Assembly (NCBI GenBank): GCA_017962605.1
Contig: JAGCUY010000072.1
Location: 1 to 49,175, forward strand
Direction of reading: 5' to 3'
Length of the DNA stretch: 49,175 nucleotides
Source of the DNA: Kiritimatiellia bacterium
GTDB lineage: Bacteria > Verrucomicrobiota > Kiritimatiellia > RFP12 > JAAYLN01
The position numbers and the translations under genes are program-made. The notes beneath the pieces were generated by a model. That model was not told where the DNA came from. It worked only from the letters and a program-made list of their open reading frames with translations, and ran no database searches. Shown here piece by piece: positions 23,811-32,569 of this stretch (the stretch's first letter is position 1; every line of letters starts with the position of its first letter).

Positions 23811-24650
23811 ATGGACTGCAACGACCTCCTTATCGTCGCCGGCAAGGGGCTTTACCCGCGCGAACTCCTCAATGGCGCCCGCGCCGCCGGAGTGGGCCGC
23901 ATAGGCGTCCTCGCCTTCCGCGGCCAGACTGACCGCGCCCTTTGCGCGGATGCCGATGTCTCCGCCCGCTTTGGAATTGGCGAGTTTTCCCGCGTCCACG
24001 CCTGGGTTGGCGCATCAGGGTTCCGCAACGCCATATTCGCCGGGCAGATTTCCCCCTTCGCCCTCTTCGCCACGCGCTTCGACGCCGAGGCCCGCCATCT
24101 GCTCTCGCAGCTGAAAAGCAAGTCCGCCCACTCTATTTTCGGCGCCATCATCAAGGTCTATGAGCAGGACGGAGTAAAATTCCTCCCTGCCTCATGCTAC
24201 ATGGATGGCAGCATCCCCGCAGCCGGCCTCCTCACCAGGCGGGCTCCCGACGAGCGCGAGAACGCGGACATTGCGCGCGGCGTCGACGCCGCCCTGGCTC
24301 TGGGCAAGGTCGATGTCGGGCAGACCGTAGTCATAAAGGACGGCATGGTTCTCGCCGTGGAGGCCTTCGAGGGCACCAACGCCGCGGTGAAACGCGGTGC
24401 GTCTCTCGGCGGACGCAGCGCAGTCGTCGTCAAGGCGGCGCGCGAGGGCCACGACATGCGCTTCGACATCCCCGTGGTCGGCCCGGACACCATCCGCCGC
24501 CTCCGCCGCTCCCATGTTACCGCGCTCGCCATCCAGGCGGGGCGCACCATTCTCCTCGGCCGCGAAAAGGCAATCGCCCTCGCCAACGAATACGGCATCG
24601 CCATCGTGGCCATCGACAGCGGCCTGCCCCCGGCACCTCTCCGTCCATGA
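23811..24650 (+). CDS. lpxI: LpxI, UDP-2,3-diacylglucosamine pyrophosphatase
   Basis: 279-residue cytosolic enzyme that cleaves UDP-2,3-diacylglucosamine to lipid X, replacing LpxH in several phyla. Family features: LLIVAGKGLYPRELLNGARAAG at the N-terminus, the GxISPFALF region, SAHSIFGAIIKVYEQDG, and the C-terminal catalytic domain with DVGQTVVIKDGMVLAVEAFEGTNA and GHDMRFDIPVVG (conserved Asp). Length is normal. It starts 8 bases after the tRNA-Gly CCA end with no Shine-Dalgarno, so after tRNA processing the mRNA would have an 8-base leader. Its TGA overlaps the lpxB ATG, giving lpxI-lpxB in pathway order. Confidence 0.93.
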   Translation: MDCNDLLIVAGKGLYPRELLNGARAAGVGRIGVLAFRGQTDRALCADADVSARFGIGEFSRVHAWVGASGFRNAIFAGQISPFALFATRFDAEARHLLSQLKSKSAHSIFGAIIKVYEQDGVKFLPASCYMDGSIPAAGLLTRRAPDERENADIARGVDAALALGKVDVGQTVVIKDGMVLAVEAFEGTNAAVKRGASLGGRSAVVVKAAREGHDMRFDIPVVGPDTIRRLRRSHVTALAIQAGRTILLGREKAIALANEYGIAIVAIDSGLPPAPLRP

Positions 24651-25834
24651 GCGCGAACGAACAGGCCCCGCTGAAAATCTTCATCGTCGCCGGCGAGGCG
24701 TCAGGTGACCAGCACGCCGCGCCGCTCATGCGCGCCCTGCGGGACCTCTCACCGCGCCCCGTAGTCTTCCGCGGCATCGGCGGCCCCGCCATGCGCGCCG
24801 CCGGGCAGGAGCAGCTGCTCGACTGCGACGCAATCGCCGTCATCGGCCTCTTCGCGGTCCTGAGGCGTCTCGGCTTCTTCCTCCGCCTCTTCCGCGACAC
24901 GAAGCGCGAGATTGCCCGTTGGAAACCCGACCTGCTCCTGACCGTCGATTACCCCGGCTTCAACATCCGCCTTGCCGCCGCCGCGAAGAAAATGGGCGTC
25001 AGGACCGTCCACTACATCTGCCCGCAGGTCTGGGCATGGCACCGCGACCGCATCTGGAAGATTGCGAAGGCGCTAGACGGCCTCGTGACGATATTCCCCT
25101 TCGAGCCGGAGTGCTTCGCCCCCACGACGCTGCGCCCCGTCTTCGCCGGCCACCCGCTCGTCGATCGCGCGGCGGAGACCTTTGCATCGCCCGAGGCTCC
25201 GCTTCCCTGGGCGCCTGGGATGCGCCGCATTGGCCTTCTGCCTGGCAGCCGCACTGCCGAGATTGACCGCCTTCTCCCCGTGATGCTCGGCGCCGCGGTT
25301 CGCCTGGAAAGGCGTTTGGGCGGCGCGGCATCGTTCGTGATCCCCGCCTCCTCGCCGAAAATCCGAGCGCGCATCGAGGCCGCTCTGGCGGCGGCGCCGG
25401 AGAAGCCGGCGCACCTCGCCATTGTTGACGGCCAGGCGCGCGAGGTGATGCGCCAGGCGGAGACCGCCGCCATCGCCTCCGGCACCGCAACGCTAGAGGC
25501 GTCGCTGATGCTCTGCCCGTCGGTCCTCGTCTATCGCGGATCGTGGCTCACCTACCGCCTCGCGAAGATCGTCCTGCGGAAAATCGGCCGCATCGGGCTG
25601 GCCAACCTCATCACGGAACGGCGCGACGTCATGCCGGAGCTCCTCCAATACGACCTCACGCCACAGTCGCTCGCCGACGCCCTCGCCCGCTACCTTGAAG
25701 ACCCGGAAGCGCACGCCCAGGCCATCGAGGACCTGCGCAAGGTTAATGCCTCACTCGGCGAGGGCGGATCCGCTCGCCGCGCCGCCGAGGCCGTCCTCGC
25801 CACCATTGGACTGAAAAAGGATTCCCAACAATGA
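24647..25834 (+). CDS. lpxB: LpxB, lipid A disaccharide synthase
   Basis: 395-residue GT19 glycosyltransferase that joins lipid X to UDP-2,3-diacylglucosamine, forming the lipid A disaccharide at the inner membrane face. Motifs: KIFIVAGEASGDQHAAPLMRAL (donor or acceptor loop), GGPAMRAAG, DYPGFNIRLA, VHYICPQVWAWHRDR, EPECF, FAGHPLVD, GLLPGSRTAEIDRLLPVML and ASGTATLEASL, all in family order. The ATG at 24647 overlaps the lpxI stop (ATGA); a longer upstream frame inside lpxI is a shadow. The TGA in turn overlaps the ATG of the sugar kinase gene. With lpxI it shows a Gram-negative outer membrane. Confidence 0.95.
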   Translation: MSANEQAPLKIFIVAGEASGDQHAAPLMRALRDLSPRPVVFRGIGGPAMRAAGQEQLLDCDAIAVIGLFAVLRRLGFFLRLFRDTKREIARWKPDLLLTVDYPGFNIRLAAAAKKMGVRTVHYICPQVWAWHRDRIWKIAKALDGLVTIFPFEPECFAPTTLRPVFAGHPLVDRAAETFASPEAPLPWAPGMRRIGLLPGSRTAEIDRLLPVMLGAAVRLERRLGGAASFVIPASSPKIRARIEAALAAAPEKPAHLAIVDGQAREVMRQAETAAIASGTATLEASLMLCPSVLVYRGSWLTYRLAKIVLRKIGRIGLANLITERRDVMPELLQYDLTPQSLADALARYLEDPEAHAQAIEDLRKVNASLGEGGSARRAAEAVLATIGLKKDSQQ

Positions 25835-26937
25835 CTGAAAGAACTGCTGAAGAACTGCGCGCGGCTGCGGCCGGCTTCGACATCCCAGGCGACTTCATCG
25901 ACGCCATCCCATACGGCACCGGCCACATCAACGAGACCTACCTCGCCACCTTCAGCCAGGCGGGGACGATGGTGCGCTACACCATCCAGCGGCTCAACTC
26001 CTCCATCTTCAAGGATCCGCGCGCACTGATGGAGAATGTCCTGCGCGTCACATCGCACAGCCGTCGCCGCCTAATTGAGGCGCACGACCCCGACGCCTCG
26101 CGCAAGGCCCTCACCCCGGTCGCCGCGAAGGATGGCGGATATGTCCACTTCGCCGCCGACGGCGGCGCATGGCGCTCCTACCTCTTCGTCGAGCGGACCC
26201 ACACCGTGGATGTCGTAGATGGTGAGGCGGCCGCCTTCGAGGCCGCGCGCGCCTTCGCCCGCTTCCAGGCGCTGCTGGCCGACATCCCCGGGGGCCGTCT
26301 CTACGAGACAATCCCCAATTTCCACAACACGCCGACGCGCTACGAGGCTTTCCACGCCGCCGTGAAGGCCGACGCCGTTGGCCGCGCCGCATCCGCCGCC
26401 CCGGAGATCGAATTCGCCCTCTCCATGGAGAAGGATGCCGGTAGGATCGTCTCGCTGATGCAGTCCGGCGAGATGCCGGAACGCGCCACCCACAACGACA
26501 CCAAGATCAACAACGTCCTCCTTGACGACGCAACCGGCGAAGGCATCTGCGTAATCGACCTCGACACCCTCATGCCCGGCTCCGCCCTCTACGACTTCGG
26601 CGACATGGTGCGCTCCGCCACCCTCAACATGGCGGAGGACTCCAAGGACTGGCGGAACGCCATTTGCCGCCCGGAGATCTTCAAGGCGCTGGCGCGCGGC
26701 TTCCTCTCGGGCGGCGACTTCCTCACGCCATGCGAGAAGGCGAACATGACCTTCGGCGGGGCGCTGATGACCCTTGAGTGCGGTGTCCGGTTCCTCGCCG
26801 ACTATCTCGACGGCGACCACTACTTCCGCACCGCGCGGCCAGAACACAACCTAGACCGCTGCCGCACGCAGTTCGCCCTCGTGAGGTCGATCCTGGCGCA
26901 GCACGACGACCTCCAGGGGTTCGTCGAGAGCCTCTAG
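25831..26937 (+). CDS. NahK-like sugar 1-kinase (aminoglycoside phosphotransferase fold)
   Basis: 368-residue cytosolic kinase with the APH fold, closest in form to N-acetylhexosamine 1-kinases (NahK/LnpB): N-terminal GTGHINETYLA, the catalytic loop THNDTKINNVL (His221-Asn222-Asp223), and IDLDTLMPG (Asp243, metal binding), with GDMVRSA and a C-terminal helical part. It would phosphorylate a hexosamine at C1. The partner step could be the nucleotidyltransferase at 5561-6484 (inference). It overlaps lpxB by four bases, so it shares the lpxIB transcript, though it is not a known lipid A gene. Substrate is not certain; homoserine or choline kinase relatives are less likely. Confidence 0.8.
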   Translation: MTERTAEELRAAAAGFDIPGDFIDAIPYGTGHINETYLATFSQAGTMVRYTIQRLNSSIFKDPRALMENVLRVTSHSRRRLIEAHDPDASRKALTPVAAKDGGYVHFAADGGAWRSYLFVERTHTVDVVDGEAAAFEAARAFARFQALLADIPGGRLYETIPNFHNTPTRYEAFHAAVKADAVGRAASAAPEIEFALSMEKDAGRIVSLMQSGEMPERATHNDTKINNVLLDDATGEGICVIDLDTLMPGSALYDFGDMVRSATLNMAEDSKDWRNAICRPEIFKALARGFLSGGDFLTPCEKANMTFGGALMTLECGVRFLADYLDGDHYFRTARPEHNLDRCRTQFALVRSILAQHDDLQGFVESL

Positions 26938-26959
26938 CCCTCGTGGGGAAGGCGGCGCG

Positions 26960-27754
26960 CTAGCGGGCTGGCGGGGTGGGGAAGATGCCTTCGAGGGCGT
27001 CTTCGGCGATTTTCCGCGTGTCGATTGGGAAGTCGCCCTTCACCATCCACTTTAAGAAACTGCGGTCGGAGACGGCGAGGTCGCGCAGGCGCTCGCCTTT
27101 CTTCTTGCCGAAGTTCACGACAATGTCGCCGTCGATCCAGCGGAAGCGTCCGGCGCGGTCGGCGTTTAGCGGGTCGAGGTTGTTGAACTCGCGCTCGATT
27201 TCCGGAAGGGTGGTGGGAAGGTCGGCGTAGCGGTTGAATTGCCCTTCGATCACATCGACGGTGGCGAGGGCGTCGGCCTCTGCGCCGTGTGCGCCGGCGT
27301 GGTCGCGGCCGCAGAAGAAGCGCACCGCCGCAGTGAGGTCTCGCGGCTCCTTCTTGTGGAAGATCTTCTGCGCGTCGATCACGTGGCGCGAATTGACGTT
27401 GAGGTCGCGGCCGCAGCGCGCGAACTCCTCTTCAAGGATGGGGATGTCGAAGTGGAGGAGGTTGTAGCCGCCGAGGTCGCAGTCGGCGAGGAAGGCATCG
27501 ACCTCATCGACCACGAAGAGGAAAGGCGGGCAGGTCGCCACCTCGCGGTCCGTAATGCCGTGGATCTCGGTGGCTTCGTGCGGAATGGGAACCTCGGGAT
27601 TGACAAGCCAGGTCTTGACGGTGCGCGAGCCGCTCGGCTCCATGCGCACGATCGAGAGCTCGATGATGCGGTCGAGCCGGGGGTTGAGGCCGGTGGATTC
27701 AATGTCGAATACGGCGAGGGGCCGCGTGAGTTTTAGTTTGTCGGTAAGGTTCAT
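26960..27754 (-). CDS. DnaQ-family 3'-5' exonuclease (DEDDh) with ExoX-type C-terminus
   Basis: 264-residue nuclease, probably in DNA repair or proofreading. The catalytic set is intact: Asp17 and Glu19 in AVFDIESTGL, Asp in LLHFDIPIL, and the His/Asp of HGAEADALATVDV. EIHGITDRE is the Exo-I-like helix. The C-terminal part (about 200-260: NFGKKKGERLRDLA, SFLKWMVKGDFP) is the small domain found in ExoX-like proteins. Convergent with the sugar kinase (22-base gap). The ATG at 27754 is chosen; TTG at 27760, two codons earlier, is also possible and would lie 3 bases from the predicted +1. Substrate strand preference is not readable. Confidence 0.87.
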   Translation of the reverse strand: MNLTDKLKLTRPLAVFDIESTGLNPRLDRIIELSIVRMEPSGSRTVKTWLVNPEVPIPHEATEIHGITDREVATCPPFLFVVDEVDAFLADCDLGGYNLLHFDIPILEEEFARCGRDLNVNSRHVIDAQKIFHKKEPRDLTAAVRFFCGRDHAGAHGAEADALATVDVIEGQFNRYADLPTTLPEIEREFNNLDPLNADRAGRFRWIDGDIVVNFGKKKGERLRDLAVSDRSFLKWMVKGDFPIDTRKIAEDALEGIFPTPPAR

Positions 27755-27769
27755 TTTCAAGCCGCGACT

Positions 27770-27798
27770 ATTCTAGCGAAACGGCGGTGCGCTTTCAA
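27770..27798 (-). promoter_or_regulatory. Promoter of the exonuclease gene (TTGAAA-N17-TAGAAT)
   Basis: On the minus strand TTGAAA (27793-27798) and TAGAAT (27770-27775) have a 17-base spacer. The predicted +1 is near 27763, 3-9 bases before the start codon, with no ribosome site. Confidence 0.72.
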
Positions 27799-27800
27799 GT

Positions 27801-27877
27801 GGCGCACTCTGATTTGCGGAACTCGGATGATGAGGGTGCGCACTCTGATTTGCGGAACTCGGATGATGGGTGCGCGC
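27801..27877 (+). repeat. 36-base tandem repeat, two units (RAYT-associated type)
   Basis: Two units (27801-27836, 27837-27870) plus a partial GC-palindromic end. They are nearly identical to units at 32287-32427 next to the RAYT gene: GTGCGCAC, then ACTCTGATTTGCGGAACTCG and GATGATG. The array lies in the divergent promoter region of the exonuclease and the regulator. Confidence 0.9.
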
Positions 27878-27897
27878 TGGAATTGCTTGATGGGAAA

Positions 27898-27906
27898 TGC
27901 TAGACT
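27898..27906 (+). promoter_or_regulatory. Extended -10 promoter (TGCTAGACT) of the XylR-type regulator
   Basis: TG-n-TAGACT (27898-27906) with no clear -35 box. The predicted +1 is near 27913, four bases before ATG 27917. Confidence 0.55.
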
Positions 27907-27916
27907 TTTCGCGTCA

Positions 27917-29107
27917 ATGGCAACAAGGTCGAAAACGGTTCTCATGCTCCTCCCGAAAATCGGGACGATCCTCCCCCGCATGGTGGCGGGCGCGCAGCGC
28001 GTGGCGCAGGCGCGGCGCTGGAGCCTCTACCCCGTCGTTTACGACCGCGACGCGCAGGGGGTGGAGCACTTGGTCCGCTCCCCTGGCGGCTCTACGCTTA
28101 AGGAACTTCTGGCGCTCCTGAGGCCAGACGGCGCCATCATAGCGCTGGACGTTGTCGGGAAGACCACCCTCCGAACCGCAGCGCGCGCAGCCGGCCTTGG
28201 CCGTCTTCTTGCTGTGAGACTTGGCGAGCCGGAGGACCCTAGGAACGCCGTCTATGCGCACGGAGACGCCGCCTCCTTCGCCGAACTGGCGATGCGGGAA
28301 CTTCTCCGCTCCGGTTTTGGGAACTTCGCCTACGCCCCCTGGATTTTCGATACACCGTGGAGCCGCGCCCGCGGCGCCGCCTTCGCGCGGCTCGTGGCCC
28401 TCGCCGGAAAGCGCTTTCACGCTTTCCCCGGCAACAAAGTTTCCGCAAGGAACGAGGCCGAACGCTTCGATGCCTGGCTGGCAACCCTCCCGAAGCCGTG
28501 CGGCATTTTCGCCGCCAACGACACTGCCGGCGAAACCGTGCTGCGCGCCTGCGAGCGGCTGAAGATCGAGGTCCCCGGCCAGGTGGCCGTCGTCTCCGTC
28601 GATGACGAGACATACGTCTGCGAGTGGACGCGCCCGACCCTCTCCAGTGTCCGAAGAGACGTTGAGGGCGAGGGGCGCGCCGCCGCCGAGCTTCTGGCCG
28701 AGTGGCTTGCGCATCCGTCGCGGCCGCCGCGCCCGCGCGCCGTGCCGGCCGTGGCTCTCGTGCGCCGCTGGTCCACGCGCTTCTCTAGCCAGCGCGACTG
28801 GCGCGTGGCGAAGGCGCAGGAGTGGATACGCCTCCACGCCTGCGAGGGCGTCCGGCCCGATGACGTGGCGCGCGAGATGAAGGTCTCCCGCGCCACGGCA
28901 GACCGCCTCTTCCGCAACGCCGCCGACCACACCATCCTGAAAGAGATCCACGCCGCCCGCATTGCCCGCGCCCAGGAGCGCCTGCGCGAAGGCGTGTCCC
29001 CCGATCTCGTCGCCGTCGAGTGCGGCTACGAATCGACCCTTGACTTCCGCCGCGTCTTCCGCCGCATTGTCGGGAAGCCCGTCGTCGCCTGGACAAAGTC
29101 GATTTGA
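27917..29107 (+). CDS. XylR-type regulator: LacI-like sensor domain plus AraC HTH
   Basis: 396-residue sugar-responsive transcription factor. Residues about 6-275 have the periplasmic-binding/LacI fold (KTVLMLLPKIG, RPDGAIIALDVVG, CGIFAANDTAGETVLRACE, VPGQVAVVSVDDETYVCEWTRPTLSSV); residues about 290-396 are a double helix-turn-helix AraC domain (VRPDDVAREMKVSRATADRLFRN and PDLVAVECGYESTLDFRRVFRRIVG). The start at 27917 fits the usual beginning of the sensor domain and lies 4 bases after the predicted +1; the longer open frame from 27827 would translate the 36-base repeats. Likely target: the LamG gene immediately downstream, whose promoter holds a dyad (29147-29175). Ligand unknown. Confidence 0.87.
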   Translation: MATRSKTVLMLLPKIGTILPRMVAGAQRVAQARRWSLYPVVYDRDAQGVEHLVRSPGGSTLKELLALLRPDGAIIALDVVGKTTLRTAARAAGLGRLLAVRLGEPEDPRNAVYAHGDAASFAELAMRELLRSGFGNFAYAPWIFDTPWSRARGAAFARLVALAGKRFHAFPGNKVSARNEAERFDAWLATLPKPCGIFAANDTAGETVLRACERLKIEVPGQVAVVSVDDETYVCEWTRPTLSSVRRDVEGEGRAAAELLAEWLAHPSRPPRPRAVPAVALVRRWSTRFSSQRDWRVAKAQEWIRLHACEGVRPDDVAREMKVSRATADRLFRNAADHTILKEIHAARIARAQERLREGVSPDLVAVECGYESTLDFRRVFRRIVGKPVVAWTKSI

Positions 29108-29146
29108 TTTGTATAAAAATAGTGCGCATATTTGTTTACACGACCC

Positions 29147-29175
29147 TTGTGCGCCGTGCTATAATTTTTGCACAA
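29147..29175 (+). promoter_or_regulatory. Extended -10 promoter inside a dyad operator, upstream of LamG gene
   Basis: TG-n-TATAAT (29157-29165) is a perfect extended -10. It is framed by the inverted repeat TTGTGC (29147-29152) and GCACAA (29170-29175), centred on the -10, a good site for repression by the adjacent XylR-type protein (inference). Confidence 0.6.
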
Positions 29176-29212
29176 AGAATCAACTAATTTTCTAAACACG
29201 GAAGGAAACGCC

Positions 29213-32200
29213 ATGAATCTGTCAAAGACATTCATCTTCTCAACCATCCTGGCGGCCACTGCGGCCACCGCCGGCGTCATCGACGACGCCAAGTTCAAGC
29301 TCGACCTGCGCGGCGACCCGAACGCCAACGCCTACATCGACGCCGGCGAGGTGGGCAACGCCTTCGACTTCTCCGCCGCCTCCCCTGTGTCCGCCGTTTA
29401 CGGCGGCGGCAACGGCCAAAGCAGCATTTCGGCCGATCAATACGACTCCCAGGGAACCGCAAAATATGGAACGCTCCCCTACGTTTCCGATGTTTCGGTC
29501 ACGAACCCCTACTCTGGCTCGGCCGTTTCGCGTCCGTGCCTCGTTTTGCCTCAAGAGACAAAGACGGAAAACGGCTCCACCTACTGGGCGGAAAACGGCA
29601 TCCGCATCCCCAACGCCGCCGTCCAGCCGGGAAACGACGGCTATGTCACCATCTACTCGCGCTTCAAGTGGGACGGAAGCACGTCATCCCCGAATCTCCT
29701 TGTCGGCAACGGCTGGAACAAATATGACGGACGCAATGGGCAGTCCGTTTATCTGGACGGCGAAGGGAAAATCGGCGTTCTCGTCTCCAACAACATGAGC
29801 AGTGCCGCGACAAAGGCCATCAAATTGTCCAAGAACGTCTGGAATGACGTGTTCGTGACAACGCACAACGAGATTGTTGGAGGAGTCGAGAAAGCGGTTT
29901 CCGAGATAACGATTTGCCAGGCTACCTCATCCGCGCCCTCGATCTCCAATATTTCCATCACAAACAACAATGCGATGTATTTCAGTGCTAACGTTGTGTC
30001 CATCGGGTGCTACCTGCTTAACTCGACAGGCTGGCACGTCCTTTCCGGAAACAACCCCCGCGCATTCCGCGGCACCATCGCCGACGTGATGATTTGGGAC
30101 CGCGCGCTCACGGATGACGAGAAGATTATGGTGATGGCCGGCGTCCCCTGCGGCGGCGAGTGGCAGATCGGCGCGGTCAACAACAGCGCCGACGAATTCG
30201 GCGACAGCAATCCAGCCGCAGTTTTCGAGCCGCAGACAATGGCCTGGAGCCGCATGCGCAAGACGCTCGACGCCTCGAACCCGACCCTCTCGATTGCCGC
30301 GACGATGACCTCGTTCGATCACCAGGTGTCCCGCGCCCTGACCTTCCTGCCGATTCTCTCCGGCGGCTCCGCCCCCGTCGAGGTCGCCCTCAACGGCACC
30401 ACCGTCGGCGAAATCGACCTCGCATCAGAAACCTCCATCACCCTCCCGAAGGAACTCTGGCGCCACGACGGCACCGCGAACACGCTCACGGTCACCCGCT
30501 CCGGCTCGGCTTCCGGCACGGTGCAGTTCGACGCGATTTCCCTCGCCCCGGCCCCGGCCGCCACGTCCGTCCTCGACGACGCATCCTTCAAGCTCGACCT
30601 TCGCGGCGGCGCCTCCACCTTCACAAAGCCTGGCGACCTCGGCGACTCCTTCACGTTCTCGTCCGCCTCCCCCATCGTGGGCTACATGGGCGACCAGCGC
30701 GGACCGCAGACCTACAACGCCGACCACGGCAACCTCCCGGCGCAGGAAAGCGTTGACGTCCCCAACCCGTACTACCCCTACACCACGAACACGCAGAACG
30801 TCCTCCACTTCTACCAGGACGAGAAATCGGCTACCGCCTCCGCGCTCACCGGCGTCGTCTTCCCCGGTGCCGCCCCGCAGGGTCCCGTGCAGACCTTCTA
30901 CCTCCGTTTCCGCTGGGACGGGCGGGTCCCCGGATCGGCCTACACGCCTTCCTACATTTTCCAGAGCGGTAACGCGGAAAACGCCTGGAAAGAAGCCGGC
31001 GTAGCACTCTATGTAAGCGAAAACGACAGTTCTTCAATAACGAACCTCGGTTTTCGCGGAGCGCTCATTACTGGTGATTTCGTGAATCTTCAACTCAGCG
31101 CCGGCGAATGGTGCGATGCTTTCGTCACGTTCGCGCAAAACGCCGACAATACCGCCTATACGGCGACGGCGACGCTCTGCAAGCCGAATCCAAACGGCGC
31201 CAACTTCTCGCCGCCGACGCTCGTCACGCAGACGCGCACGATGGATCGGTCTCTCTCCTTCAATTCGAGAAACCTCACCATCGGCGGCTACTACAACAGC
31301 AGCACGAGCGCAACCTACACACGCGCTTTTCGCGGCCTCATCGCCGACTTCATGGTCTGGGACCGCGCGCTCACCGATGACGAGAAGATTGAGGTCATGG
31401 CCGGCCAGCACGGCGCCAAGTGGCGCGTCGGCGCGATCAACGGAAGCGCCGACGAGTTCACGGACACCGATCCCGCCGCCGTCTTCGAGCCGCAGACGAT
31501 GCCCTGGCGCCAGATGCGCAAGACGCTGGACGCCTCGCATCCGACCCTCACGCTCAAGTCGCCGCTCGCCACATTCGAGACCGGCAAGCCCATGATCCTC
31601 CATGTGGATCCGATTTTCACGGGCACGGGTGCCTCCGTCCCGGTGTCGGTCGCGGTGAATGGCGAGACGGCTGGGTCATTCGACCTTGCCCAGAAGCGCA
31701 ACTTCCTCATCGAAAAGCAGAAGTGGCAGCGCGACGGCAGCGGCAACGTGACCGTCGCCCTCACCCGCACAGACACGACCGGCTCCGTCGCCATCGACGC
31801 GATCACCCTCTCCGGCTCATGGCAGCTCCAGAACGAGACAGGAAACAAGATGCTCAACGAGGCCTACGCGCCCAACCACTACTTCGCGGGCGATCCGATC
31901 GCCTCCCACATGGGGGACTCGTTCTCGCGCGGCAAAAGCCACGTTGCCTACAATTTTGGCGTGTGGGTTCCTTCCGGTCTCGATGAAGGATACAGCTGGA
32001 GGTTCTTCGCGAAAACCACGAACCTCTACGCAAGTGTTCTCCCGGAAGACAGAAGCTTCACTCTTTCAGTGAACGGGGCACTCCAAACGACCGTGGAAGG
32101 CCTTGCCGCCGGCGGGACATACTCCATCGACATTCCCGAAGGAGTTCTGCACCCCGGCATGAACATGGTCGAGTTCCGCCAGACCGCCCCGACGACCGGC

Positions 32201-32278
32201 ACGGACTGGTCCTACTACGGCCCGTGGGGCATGTCGCTTGTTCCCCCGGCGAACCCCTTCGTGCTAATCATGCGCTAG
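29213..32278 (+). CDS. Secreted protein with two duplicated LamG/ConA-like lectin halves
   Basis: 1021-residue exported protein. The signal peptide is residues 1-20 (FSTILAATAATAG). Two homologous halves follow, starting VIDDAKFKLDLRG (about 21) and VLDDASFKLDLRG (about 457); each carries a LamG-like sandwich ending with AFRGxIADxMxWDRALTDDEK and an 'EPQTMxWxxMRKTLDAS' segment followed by a beta domain with 'VALNG/VAVNGETxGxxDL'. The C-terminal 120 residues are a further beta-rich domain. Such proteins bind or process polysaccharide at the cell surface; no catalytic site is recognised. The ATG has a GGAAGG site six bases upstream. It follows the XylR-type regulator and precedes the RAYT and the dual glycosidase, so it is probably part of a carbohydrate locus. 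Confidence 0.82.
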   Translation: MNLSKTFIFSTILAATAATAGVIDDAKFKLDLRGDPNANAYIDAGEVGNAFDFSAASPVSAVYGGGNGQSSISADQYDSQGTAKYGTLPYVSDVSVTNPYSGSAVSRPCLVLPQETKTENGSTYWAENGIRIPNAAVQPGNDGYVTIYSRFKWDGSTSSPNLLVGNGWNKYDGRNGQSVYLDGEGKIGVLVSNNMSSAATKAIKLSKNVWNDVFVTTHNEIVGGVEKAVSEITICQATSSAPSISNISITNNNAMYFSANVVSIGCYLLNSTGWHVLSGNNPRAFRGTIADVMIWDRALTDDEKIMVMAGVPCGGEWQIGAVNNSADEFGDSNPAAVFEPQTMAWSRMRKTLDASNPTLSIAATMTSFDHQVSRALTFLPILSGGSAPVEVALNGTTVGEIDLASETSITLPKELWRHDGTANTLTVTRSGSASGTVQFDAISLAPAPAATSVLDDASFKLDLRGGASTFTKPGDLGDSFTFSSASPIVGYMGDQRGPQTYNADHGNLPAQESVDVPNPYYPYTTNTQNVLHFYQDEKSATASALTGVVFPGAAPQGPVQTFYLRFRWDGRVPGSAYTPSYIFQSGNAENAWKEAGVALYVSENDSSSITNLGFRGALITGDFVNLQLSAGEWCDAFVTFAQNADNTAYTATATLCKPNPNGANFSPPTLVTQTRTMDRSLSFNSRNLTIGGYYNSSTSATYTRAFRGLIADFMVWDRALTDDEKIEVMAGQHGAKWRVGAINGSADEFTDTDPAAVFEPQTMPWRQMRKTLDASHPTLTLKSPLATFETGKPMILHVDPIFTGTGASVPVSVAVNGETAGSFDLAQKRNFLIEKQKWQRDGSGNVTVALTRTDTTGSVAIDAITLSGSWQLQNETGNKMLNEAYAPNHYFAGDPIASHMGDSFSRGKSHVAYNFGVWVPSGLDEGYSWRFFAKTTNLYASVLPEDRSFTLSVNGALQTTVEGLAAGGTYSIDIPEGVLHPGMNMVEFRQTAPTTGTDWSYYGPWGMSLVPPANPFVLIMR

Positions 32279-32286
32279 GCGCTGCA

Positions 32287-32427
32287 GAGTGCGCGCACTC
32301 GGATTTGCGGAACTTGGATGATGAGTGCGCGCACTCGGATTTGCGGAACTCGGATGATGAGGGTGCGCACTCTGATTTGCGGAACTCGGATGATGGGTGC
32401 GTGCACTTGGATCTGCAGGAACTTGGA
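32287..32427 (+). repeat. 36-base tandem array, four units, upstream of RAYT
   Basis: Units at 32287, 32323, 32359 and 32395 (last one degenerate). Each has the 14-base palindrome GAGTGCGCGCACTC or a variant, then GGATTTGCGGAACTCGGAT and GAT. They are contiguous, with no spacers, so this is not a CRISPR array. Same family as 27801-27877. Confidence 0.93.
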
Positions 32428-32448
32428 GAGCGGGAGGGCGCGCCGGTT

Positions 32449-32457
32449 TGCTATACT
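32449..32457 (+). promoter_or_regulatory. Extended -10 promoter (TGCTATACT) before RAYT
   Basis: TG-n-TATACT (32449-32457), no good -35 box. It lies between the direct repeats and the hairpin; leader to the RAYT ATG would be about 105 bases. Confidence 0.5.
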
Positions 32458-32480
32458 AGTCGCAGGGTTGCGTATGCCAG

Positions 32481-32503
32481 ATGCCCTTGGCGGGTAAGGG
32501 CAT
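32481..32503. repeat. Hairpin ATGCCCTT / AAGGGCAT in RAYT leader
   Basis: Eight-base perfect arms (32481-32488, 32496-32503) around a GGCGGGT loop. HUH transposases of the IS200/RAYT type recognise such hairpins, so it is a candidate binding site or an mRNA structure. Confidence 0.65.
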
Positions 32504-32511
32504 GGGCGTGC

Positions 32512-32558
32512 CGCAAATCGGAGTTTCCAATCAGAGTTCCGCAAATCAGAGTTCCCGA
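32512..32558 (-). repeat. Inverted partial units of the 36-base repeat
   Basis: On the minus strand three AACTCYGATT cores with GATTTGCGG text occur here, in the opposite orientation to the four-unit array, immediately before the RAYT start. Confidence 0.8.
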
Positions 32559-32569
32559 AAGCCAGCGCC

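Noticed and set aside
27827..27916. Extended N-terminus of the first XylR-type regulator
   Set aside because: It would translate the 36-base repeat units; the sensor domain starts at 27917, just after the extended -10.
32287..32427. 36-base repeats resembling a CRISPR array
   Set aside because: Units are directly contiguous with no unique spacers, carry internal palindromes, and there are no cas genes nearby. They belong to the RAYT-associated family also seen at 27801-27877.
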